A DNA stretch of 64,000 bases, taken from the NCBI GenBank assembly GCA_963796675.1, contig CAWCMS010000010.1:68029-132028 (forward strand), read 5' to 3'. Numbering within the stretch: position 1 is the stretch's first letter; each line of letters opens with the position of its first letter. This stretch comes from CAWCDJ01 sp963796675. GTDB taxonomy: Bacteria > Acidobacteriota > Terriglobia > Bryobacterales > Bryobacteraceae. The translations under genes were made by a program, and so were the position numbers. This document shows positions 1 through 7,133 of the stretch, one piece after another. Under the pieces are notes generated by a model that was not told the origin of the DNA, ran no database searches, and worked only from the letters and a program-made list of their open reading frames with translations.

Positions 1-1474
1 GACCTGCGCGGCCAATCGGCTGCGGAATGGGCCCGCTTCTGGTCTGCGTCTTCTATCGAACTCGAAGACCGCGAACTGGAAGAAATCTGGTATCGCAATC
101 AATATTTCCTGGCCTGCTGCATGAAGCCGGGGAAGGTGGCGCCGGGGCTGTTCGGCAACTGGAGCAGCGGGAAGATCGGCACCGCCTGGCACGGCGACTA
201 TCACATGAACTACAACACCCAGCAGGTATGGTGGGGCGTGTTCTCCAGCAACCATGCGGAGCAGCATGAGCCCTACACCCGGCTGGTGGAGAGCCTCATG
301 CCGATGGCCGAGTGGAATGCCCGCGTGCAGTTCGGCCTGCCTGGCGCGTACTTCCCGCATTCCGCCTACCCGGTGCCCAGCAGCGTGAATCCTTACCCCG
401 CGCCGCCGTGGGGATACGAAATCTGCGAGACTCCGTGGACCGTGCAAAGCCTGTGGTGGCAGTACCGCTATACACTCGATTTGCGGTACCTGGAGCGCGT
501 CTACCCCATCCTGCGGGCGGCTGCCGAGTTCCTGGTGGCCTTTGTCCAAAAGGGCGAGGACGGCAAGTATCACATCATCCCGACGGTTTCCCCGGAGAAC
601 TGGGGCGCCACCGTCGATTTCCGCCTGAACCGCGACTGCATCATCGACCTCGCCCTCACCGCATTCCTTCTGGATGCGGTACTCGAAGGTTCGAGCACCC
701 TCAACCTCGACGCCGGCCGGCGCGCCCGGTGGCAGGAGGTTCGAGAGAATCTTGCGCCCTATCCTGCCGGCGACGGGCCTAACGGCCGCGGTCTGGCTCG
801 ACGTCCGCGACGCTCCCTTCGAGTACGTCTACAACGTGCCGGTGACGCTGGCGCCGGTCTTTCCCGGCGAGCAGGCCGGTCTCGGTTCCTCGCGGGAACT
901 GCTCGATGTGGCGCGCCGCACCGCCCGCACCATCCGCCTCGAAGGCGGCAACGATCTCGTCTGGCAGCCTCTCGCCCGCGCCCGGCTCGGCATGCTCGAT
1001 CTCGACTGGTTCAAGCGCGAAGTGCGGTATTGCATGACGCCCCTGGGAGTCGCCAACGACCGCGTCCGCCAATCCGGCGGCCGCTACAGCGACGGCACCG
1101 ATTTCGACTTCATGATGCGGATGGGCGTCTGGACCGAAAACCTCTCGCTCCCCGCGGTCCTCAACGAGTGCCTCCTTCAGAGCTATGACGGCGTCATCCG
1201 GCTCTTCCCCAATACCATCCACCTCGGAAGTGCACGGTTTCGCGATCTGCGAGCCGCAGGCGCATTTCTCGTTTCCGCTTGGTGGGATGGGAAAACCGTG
1301 TCCGATATCGTGCTGAAAAGCGAAAAGGGATCGACTGCGCGCATCGTCAATCCATGGCCATCGAGGAAAGCATCGGTCAGAGAGACACGGTCAGGTAACG
1401 ACGTCGCTTGTAACGAACGCCAGGGCATTCTCGAATTCCCGACTGTTGCCGGGGCATCGTATATGCTCCGCTAA
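1..1474 (+). pseudogene. GH95-like glycoside hydrolase, 3' part, one frameshift
   Basis: The reading frame is already open at base 1, so the N-terminus lies outside the window. Frame 1 runs to about base 789 and the homologous sequence continues in frame 2 from about 791 to the stop at 1474. One extra G near 790, in the run cgcggtc, explains the shift. The motif WHGDYHMNYNTQQVWW (about residues 63-78 of the visible part) is the Trp-His...Asn-x-Asn...Trp signature seen in GH95-type alpha/alpha six-barrel enzymes. The part after the shift (TDFDFMMRMGVWTEN and a small C-terminal beta domain) fits the end of the same fold. Family knowledge suggests removal of fucose- or galactose-type residues from plant or bacterial glycans; the substrate here is unknown. 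Coding is intact on both sides of the shift, so a sequence error is as likely as true inactivation. Confidence 0.72.
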
Positions 1475-2274
1475 TGCGCGAACGCCTGGAGGAGTTCGGC
1501 GCGGGTCGTGGTCGGGCACCAGTATTTCTCGATGTATTCGATGACCAACTGTGTGCCCGCGTAGTGACTGACATGCGGAGGGTCTTGCGGATTGTACATG
1601 GCATCCGTCAGGTCACGGACGAGGATGCAATGAATCCCGAGCGCGGTCATTCTCTTGACGGAGAACGTTCGATTGAGGATGCACATGTTCGCGTGGACCC
1701 CCATCACCAGCAGGGTGCGGATGTCGCGGGACCGCAAGAAGCTGTAGATTTCGGCGCCGTTATCGGAGATCACGTCCGATGCAGCGATGCGGATCCCCGG
1801 ATTTTCGCGAGTCCAGGCCTTGAAGAACTTGTCTCCCGTATCGCAGCCGCCGCTCTTGTCGTCGATCGGCAGCGGAGGGTCGGGGAAGACGAGCGGCGTG
1901 GGCGGTTCGACTTTGGCAACCGCCAAAATGTTCTTGCGCTGCGGCGCATCCCGATAGAAATCCATCGTCTCGGAGGGCGCGTGAATGATCTGAATCCCTC
2001 GTTTGCGCGCCGCTTCGAGGAACGGCTCCATCCGGGTCACCAGGCCGTTGACTCGCTCCGTCGCACCGCGGCACCAGTGTTTGTCCCACATGTCACAGAT
2101 CAGGACAGCGGTCTTTTCGGCAGCCAGGGATTGTTGCAAGCGCACTTCGCTCCAGTCACCGCTGCCTTTGAATGCCTCCACCCGCGAGCGGAGATTCACC
2201 ACCATGTCAGCGGCTCCGGCGCTCCCTGCGCCGAGAACCAGAACGAAGAGCAGGTACCAGCGTGACGGCATCAT
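1471..2274 (-). CDS. Exported isochorismatase-family cysteine hydrolase
   Basis: This is a protein of about 267 residues with an isochorismatase/nicotinamidase fold. From the start at 2274 it opens with a short hydrophobic leader ending in GSAGAAD, so export is likely. The open frame extends up to 2340, but that upstream stretch is charged and would bury the leader, so I prefer 2274 (or the adjacent ATG at 2271). The family's catalytic Asp is D61 in LICDMWDKHWC, and the nucleophile is C198 in MGVHANMC, preceded by the usual Gly-Val-x-x-Asn run. Members hydrolyse amides or vinyl ethers; the substrate cannot be read from the sequence. It converges on the GH95-like gene, sharing a few bases at 1471-1474, and diverges from the sugar-acid operon starting at 2359. 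Confidence 0.85.
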   Translation of the reverse strand: MMPSRWYLLFVLVLGAGSAGAADMVVNLRSRVEAFKGSGDWSEVRLQQSLAAEKTAVLICDMWDKHWCRGATERVNGLVTRMEPFLEAARKRGIQIIHAPSETMDFYRDAPQRKNILAVAKVEPPTPLVFPDPPLPIDDKSGGCDTGDKFFKAWTRENPGIRIAASDVISDNGAEIYSFLRSRDIRTLLVMGVHANMCILNRTFSVKRMTALGIHCILVRDLTDAMYNPQDPPHVSHYAGTQLVIEYIEKYWCPTTTRAELLQAFAH

Positions 2275-2318
2275 GGGAGAAATGCTATCACGCCGTTTTC
2301 CAAAAGAAACGCCCCGGC

Positions 2319-2348
2319 TTGCCGCATTCCGGAAGCGCATGTTATATT
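2319..2348 (+). promoter_or_regulatory. Candidate promoter of the sugar-acid operon
   Basis: TTGCCG at 2319-2324 and TATATT at 2343-2348 are separated by 18 bases and resemble a sigma-70 -35/-10 pair (4/6 and 5/6 matches by eye). The expected transcription start is only a few bases before the TTG at 2359, so the message would be leaderless or nearly so. This is inference from pattern alone. Confidence 0.4.
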
Positions 2349-2358
2349 TCGTGTCGAT

Positions 2359-3099
2359 TTGACACGACTCAACGGTAAGACCGCCTTAGTCACTGCAGCC
2401 GGAGCAGGCATTGGCCGTGCGACGGCCGAAGCGTTCGCTCGCGAGGGCTGCCACGTCATAGCGACCGATCTCGATCCCTCCAAGCTCGACGGGCTCGCGG
2501 GCGAGTGCCTGCAACTCGATGTGCGCTCCACCGAAGCTGTCCGAGCGCTCGCCACGCGCATCGGCCTCATCGACGTCCTCTTCAATTGCGCCGGGTTCGT
2601 CCATCATGGCACCGTGCTCGATTGCTCGGAAGCGGATTGGGACCTTTCTTTCGACATCAACGTGAAGTCGATGCATCGGACCATTCGGGCCTTTCTGCCC
2701 GGCATGTTGGAACGCCATAAGGGTTCAATTATCAATGTCTCTTCCGGCGCGTCCTCGGTGCGCGGAATTCCCAACCGGTATGCTTACGGCGCGAGTAAGG
2801 CCGCCGTCATCGGCCTCACCAAGGCCGTGGCTGCCGACTTCATCCGCGAAGGCATCCGCTGCAACGCCATCTGCCCCGGGACCATCGCGTCTCCGTCACT
2901 CGAAGGCCGCATCGCGACGCTTGCCGAGCGCCAGGGCCGCACGGTCGCCGAGGTCCGCCAGGAATTCGCCGCGCGACAGCCGATGGGAAGGCTAGGGCTG
3001 CCCGAAGAGATCGCCGCGCTCGCCGTCCACCTGGCATCCGACGAGAGCAGTTTCACCACCGGCGCCATTCACATCGCCGACGGGGGCTTCTCCTTGTGA
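2359..3099 (+). CDS. SDR-family NAD(P)-dependent oxidoreductase
   Basis: This classical short-chain dehydrogenase has 246 residues, the normal family length. The nucleotide-binding motif TAAGAGIGRA is near the N-terminus, followed by NCAG, the catalytic Ser in NVSSGAS, and Tyr/Lys in YGASK. The C-terminus ends in the common ADGGFSL. Overall it resembles 2-keto-3-deoxy-L-fuconate or hydroxybutyrate dehydrogenases (BDH2-like), which fits its position at the head of an operon with a sugar-acid dehydratase; that assignment is inference. The start is TTG at 2359, the only in-frame start close to the conserved TRLNGKTALVT opening. Its TGA overlaps the GTG of the next gene, which implies translational coupling. 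Confidence 0.88.
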   Translation: MTRLNGKTALVTAAGAGIGRATAEAFAREGCHVIATDLDPSKLDGLAGECLQLDVRSTEAVRALATRIGLIDVLFNCAGFVHHGTVLDCSEADWDLSFDINVKSMHRTIRAFLPGMLERHKGSIINVSSGASSVRGIPNRYAYGASKAAVIGLTKAVAADFIREGIRCNAICPGTIASPSLEGRIATLAERQGRTVAEVRQEFAARQPMGRLGLPEEIAALAVHLASDESSFTTGAIHIADGGFSL

Positions 3100-4100
3100 C
3101 GGATGTCGCGCCGTCGATCACGCGCAGCGAGATCGAGCGGCTCGGGCTCCTGCGGGCTGGTGATCCGTTCCAGCTTTCGCCCCTCACCGGCGGCGTCTCC
3201 TCCGACATCTTCAAGGTGGAATCGGCAAGCCGCATTTTCGTCGTGAAGCGGGCGCTGGCACAATTGCGCGTCAAAGACGATTGGCGGGCCCCCGTATCGC
3301 GCAGCCGGCACGAAGCGGATTGGCTGGAAACGGTCGCGCGAATTCTCCCCGGCGCTGCTCCCACGGTGCTCGCTCGCGACGATGAGGCCGGCCTCTTCGC
3401 CATGGAGTATTTCGATCCGGCGTTATTCCCGGTCTGGAAAGAGCGGCTCCGTGATGGCGACATCGATCTGCGGCTCGCGGCCGAGGTCGGCCGACGGCTG
3501 GTAGCGATCCACGCAAAAACCGCCGGCGATCCCGGGATTGCCGAGCGTTTCGCCACCGGCGCGATCTTCCACGCGATCCGCCTCGAACCCTATTTTGAGG
3601 CCGCCGCGCGCCGGCACCCCGACGTGGCCACTTCACTGTTCGCCCTTTCCGCCAGCACCCTACAAACGCACGTCGCACTGGTTCACGGAGATATCAGTCC
3701 GAAGAATATCCTGGCGGGCGCGGATGGCCCGATCTTTCTGGACGCGGAGTGCGCCTGGTACGGTGATCCTGCGTTCGACCTGGCTTTCTGTCTCAACCAC
3801 CTGCTGCTGAAATGCCTGTGGAACCGCCCGTGCGCTGCGCGCCTGCTGGAGGCATTCGAAAGTCTGGCAGGCGTCTATCTCAAGGGCGTAATGTGGGAAC
3901 CCCGCGACGAGATCGAGAAACGGACCGCACGCCTCCTCGGCGGCCTCCTGCTGGCGCGCGTGGATGGCAAAAGCCCAGTGGAGTACCTCGACGCACCCGG
4001 CCGCGACTTCGTGCGGCAGGTCTCGCTCGGCCTCATCGGCGCCCCCGTCGCGTCACCTGGCGACGTCGCGCGAGTCTGGGCAATGCGACTGGGACTCTGA
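3096..4100 (+). CDS. APH-fold phosphotransferase (small-molecule kinase)
   Basis: This is a 334-residue kinase of the aminoglycoside/choline phosphotransferase fold. The catalytic loop VHGDISPKNIL carries the Brenner-type HGD with the catalytic Asp, and LDAECAWYGDPAFDLAF holds the metal-binding Asp. The N-terminal lobe has a Gly-rich LTGGVSSDIFKV and VVKRAL for ATP. The start is GTG at 3096, overlapping the SDR stop as GTGA. Many APH-fold proteins phosphorylate sugars, choline, homoserine or methylthioribose and have nothing to do with antibiotics. In this operon, sitting between a dehydrogenase and an enolase-like protein, a sugar-acid or deoxy-sugar-acid kinase role is the simplest inference. 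Resistance is unlikely. The exact substrate is unknown. Confidence 0.8.
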   Translation: MTDVAPSITRSEIERLGLLRAGDPFQLSPLTGGVSSDIFKVESASRIFVVKRALAQLRVKDDWRAPVSRSRHEADWLETVARILPGAAPTVLARDDEAGLFAMEYFDPALFPVWKERLRDGDIDLRLAAEVGRRLVAIHAKTAGDPGIAERFATGAIFHAIRLEPYFEAAARRHPDVATSLFALSASTLQTHVALVHGDISPKNILAGADGPIFLDAECAWYGDPAFDLAFCLNHLLLKCLWNRPCAARLLEAFESLAGVYLKGVMWEPRDEIEKRTARLLGGLLLARVDGKSPVEYLDAPGRDFVRQVSLGLIGAPVASPGDVARVWAMRLGL

Positions 4101-4101
4101 T

Positions 4102-5397
4102 ATGCCATCGACCACGATTCGCCAGGTCCGCGGCCGCAGAGTTTGGGATTCGCGCGGCCGTCCGACCGTAGAAGCCGAGGTGGAACTGGAGTCCGGCGCC
4201 ACGGGACGAGCGATCGCGCCCGCCGGCGCATCCACCGGTTCCGGCGAGGCGCTCGATCTGCGCGACGAGGATGGGTTCGACGTCCGGCGTGCCGTCGCGA
4301 ACGTGAACGGCATCATCGCGCGAACCCTGACAGGCGCCGATGCGGCGGATCAGCAAGCGGTCGATGCCCGCCTCCTCGCGGCCGATGGAACGCCCGATAA
4401 ACGGCGGCTCGGCGGGAACGCAATGATCGCCGTCTCGATGGCGGCACTCCACGCCGCGGCGGCAGTCCACGGAGTTCCGCTCTGGCGCTATCTTTCCCCG
4501 GACGCGGTCACTCTACCTCTGCCCGAGATACAGATTTTCGGAGGCGGCGCGCATGCCGCCCGCCGCATCGATATCCAGGACCTGATGGTGGTCTGCCCCT
4601 CCGCCCGCTCTTTCGCGGAGGCACTCGACCGGACCGCCGCCGTCTACCGGGCCGCGGGCCGCATCATGGCCGAACGGGGAACCCTGCAAGGCGTTGCCGA
4701 CGAGGGCGGCTACTGGCCGGCCTTCGCGTCTAACGAAGAGGCGCTCGATGCGCTGCTGCGCGCCATCGAATCGGCAGGCCTGGTTCCCGGCGCCGATGCC
4801 GCCATTTCGCTCGATATCGCGGCCTCACAGTTCGGATCTTGCGGCAGGTACCGCCTGGCTCGCGACAACCAATCGCTCGACAGTGACGGCTTCATCGAGG
4901 TGTTGGGCGGTTGGATCGAACGCTATCCGATCGTCTCGATCGAAGACCCGCTCGCGGAAGACGATCCTGAGGGCTTCCGCCGCTTCACCGCGGCTTTCGG
5001 CAGCAAGGTCCAGGTGATCGGCGACGACTTCCTGGTGACCAACGCGGACCGGGTGCGCCATGCCGCGGCCGCGCGAGAGTGCACCGCCGTGCTGATCAAG
5101 CCGAACCAGGCAGGCACTATCAGCGAAACCCGGGCCGCCCTGGAGGCCGCACGCGAATCGGGCCTCGATGCCATCGTCTCCGCACGCTCCGGCGAGACGG
5201 AGGACGTCACCGTCGTCCACCTGGCTGTGGGCTGGAAGGCTGCTCAACTCAAGGTGGGCTCGTTCTCGCGCTCGGAGCGCATGGCGAAGTGGAATGAAGC
5301 GCTCCGCATCGAAGAGGCCCTTGGCTCCGCCGCGGTCCTGGCCCGTCCGTTCGATGCACGGGAGTATCATCGAGGTTCTGATAAGGAGCGGAAATGA
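4102..5397 (+). CDS. Divergent enolase paralogue
   Basis: This protein has 431 residues, the normal enolase length, and is recognisably of the true enolase subgroup: APAGASTGSGEALDLRD, LGGNAMIAVSMA, VADEGGYWP, IVSIEDPLAEDD, VIGDDFLVTN, LIKPNQAGT and SGETEDVTVVHLAVGW. The metal ligands D238, E281 and D308, the proton-transfer pair E201/K333, and K384 are all present. Two residues differ from classical enolase. The Glu in the DIQEF motif is Asp here (D160, RIDIQDLM), and the His of SHRSGETED is Ala (A361, SARSGETED). Both lie in the 2-phosphoglycerate pocket, so this is probably not the glycolytic enzyme but a paralogue acting on a related phosphorylated acid. I chose the ATG at 4102, just after the kinase stop, because the longer open frame lies inside the kinase gene. 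The TGA overlaps the next ATG. Confidence 0.85.
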   Translation: MPSTTIRQVRGRRVWDSRGRPTVEAEVELESGATGRAIAPAGASTGSGEALDLRDEDGFDVRRAVANVNGIIARTLTGADAADQQAVDARLLAADGTPDKRRLGGNAMIAVSMAALHAAAAVHGVPLWRYLSPDAVTLPLPEIQIFGGGAHAARRIDIQDLMVVCPSARSFAEALDRTAAVYRAAGRIMAERGTLQGVADEGGYWPAFASNEEALDALLRAIESAGLVPGADAAISLDIAASQFGSCGRYRLARDNQSLDSDGFIEVLGGWIERYPIVSIEDPLAEDDPEGFRRFTAAFGSKVQVIGDDFLVTNADRVRHAAAARECTAVLIKPNQAGTISETRAALEAARESGLDAIVSARSGETEDVTVVHLAVGWKAAQLKVGSFSRSERMAKWNEALRIEEALGSAAVLARPFDAREYHRGSDKERK

Positions 5398-7127
5398 GCG
5401 GCGAAACCAAAGGACGATATCGCTCGGCGGAGTGGTTCGGCAAGATCGACAAAGACGGGTTCGGGCACCGGAGTTGGATGCGCAACCAGGGGCTCCCGGG
5501 AGATGTTTTCGACGGGCGCCCGGTCATCGGCATCTGCAACACGTGGTCGGAACTGACCCCGTGCAACGCGCATTTCCGCGATCTCGCCGAACACGTGAAG
5601 CGCGGTGTCTGGCAGGCCGGCGGATTCCCGGTCGAGTTTCCGGTCACCTCGCTCGGCGAGGCCATCATGCGCCCGACCGCGATGTTGTTCCGCAACCTGG
5701 CCAGCATGGACGTGGAGGAATCGATCCGCGCCAACCCGATCGACGGCGTGGTACTGCTGTGCGGCTGCGATAAGACGACGCCCTCGCTGGTCATGGGCGC
5801 GGCCAGTTGCGACCTCCCGGCGCTGGTGGTCTCCGGCGGCCCAATGCTCAACGGCAAGTATCAGGGACGGGACATCGGCTCCGGCACGGACCTTTGGCGC
5901 TTCAGCGAAGACGTCAAAGCAGGAAACATGACCTTGAACCAGTTCATGGACGCCGAGGCGTGTATGTCGCGCTCGCCGGGCCACTGCATGACGATGGGCA
6001 CGGCATCGACCATGGCATCGATGGTCGAAGCGTTGGGACTGACGCTGCCGGGCAACGCGGCGATTCCTGCGCCGGATTCGCGCCGCTCCGTCATGGCGCA
6101 CCTGGCCGGTCGCCGCATCGTGGAGATGGTCTGTGAAGACCTGCGGATTTCCCGCATCCTGACTCGCGAGGCATTCGAAAACGCGATCCGCGTCAATGCC
6201 GCTCTGGGCGGCTCCACCAACGCCGTCATCCACCTGCTGGCCATCGCCGGCCGTGTCGGCACGCCGCTGACTCTCGAAGACTGGGATTGCCTGGGCCGCG
6301 ATTGCCCGACCCTGGTGAATCTGATGCCCTCCGGCCAATATCTGATGGAGGACTTCTACTATGCGGGTGGCCTCCCCGCGGTGATTCGTGCGCTGGGAGA
6401 GCACGACCTGCTCCGCCGCGATGCCCTTACCGTGAATGGCAAGACGATCTGGGAGAACTGCAGCGAAGCTCCCAACTGGAACACCGAAGTGATCCGGACC
6501 TGGGATCGCCCGCTGCTCGAGCGCGGCGGTATCGTCGTCCTGCGCGGCAACCTCGCTCCCGGCGGCGCGGTGATCAAACCGTCGGCTGCCTCGCCGCACC
6601 TGATGTGCCATGCCGGGACCGCCATCGTGTTCGAAAACATCGAGCACTATAAGGAACGGATTGCAGACCCCGGGTTGGATGCCGACGAGAACAGCGTTCT
6701 GGTGCTCAAGAACTGTGGGCCGAAGGGCTATCCCGGCATGGCCGAGGTCGGCAATATGGGTTTGCCGCCGAAGCTGTTGAAGCGCGGCATCACCGATATC
6801 GTCCGTATCTCCGACGCTCGCATGAGCGGCACGGCGTATGGCACGGTGGTGCTCCATGTCTGCCCCGAGGCGGCGATCGGCGGTGCGCTGGCGCTCGTAC
6901 ATGACGGAGATCGGATCGAACTGGATGTGGACAATCGCCGGCTGCACCTTGCGGTTGCCGATGCGGAACTCGAGCGTCGCCGCGCCGGCTGGCGGCCTGT
7001 AGCGGCGCCGATGTCCGGCGGGTACCAGCGTTTGTACTTCGAGCACGTGTTGCAGGCCGACACCGGAGCCGATCTGGACTTCCTGGTAGGCTCCCGCGGC
7101 CACGAAGTTCCGCGCGAGTCTCATTGA
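5394..7127 (+). CDS. IlvD/Edd-family sugar-acid dehydratase (arabinonate/xylonate type)
   Basis: This is a 577-residue IlvD/Edd dehydratase. The opening RSWMRNQGLPGDVFDGRPVIG and ICNTWSELTPCNAHFRD are typical of the pentonate and other sugar-acid dehydratases rather than of dihydroxy-acid dehydratase in valine synthesis. The [2Fe-2S] ligands are C57, C125 (CGCDKTTP) and C198 (GHCMTMGTAS). K127 is the carbamylated Mg ligand, and the catalytic Ser is in SDARMSGT near residue 478. It converts an aldonate to a 2-keto-3-deoxy acid in the cytoplasm. A clear Shine-Dalgarno aaggag lies 6 bases before the ATG, and the ATGA overlap couples it to the enolase-like gene. The last gene of the operon, it nearly abuts the convergent TIR gene. 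Confidence 0.9.
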   Translation: MSGETKGRYRSAEWFGKIDKDGFGHRSWMRNQGLPGDVFDGRPVIGICNTWSELTPCNAHFRDLAEHVKRGVWQAGGFPVEFPVTSLGEAIMRPTAMLFRNLASMDVEESIRANPIDGVVLLCGCDKTTPSLVMGAASCDLPALVVSGGPMLNGKYQGRDIGSGTDLWRFSEDVKAGNMTLNQFMDAEACMSRSPGHCMTMGTASTMASMVEALGLTLPGNAAIPAPDSRRSVMAHLAGRRIVEMVCEDLRISRILTREAFENAIRVNAALGGSTNAVIHLLAIAGRVGTPLTLEDWDCLGRDCPTLVNLMPSGQYLMEDFYYAGGLPAVIRALGEHDLLRRDALTVNGKTIWENCSEAPNWNTEVIRTWDRPLLERGGIVVLRGNLAPGGAVIKPSAASPHLMCHAGTAIVFENIEHYKERIADPGLDADENSVLVLKNCGPKGYPGMAEVGNMGLPPKLLKRGITDIVRISDARMSGTAYGTVVLHVCPEAAIGGALALVHDGDRIELDVDNRRLHLAVADAELERRRAGWRPVAAPMSGGYQRLYFEHVLQADTGADLDFLVGSRGHEVPRESH

Positions 7128-7133
7128 GCGATC

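Noticed and set aside
3096..4100. Aminoglycoside-resistance reading of the APH-fold kinase
   Set aside because: The operon context (sugar-acid enzymes, coupled translation) and broad substrate range of the fold make a metabolic kinase far more likely.
5367..7124. Long minus-strand open frame (585 codons) opposite the sugar-acid dehydratase
   Set aside because: It is a mirror of a high-GC coding region; the plus strand carries the complete family motifs and ribosome site, and the minus translation shows no domain.
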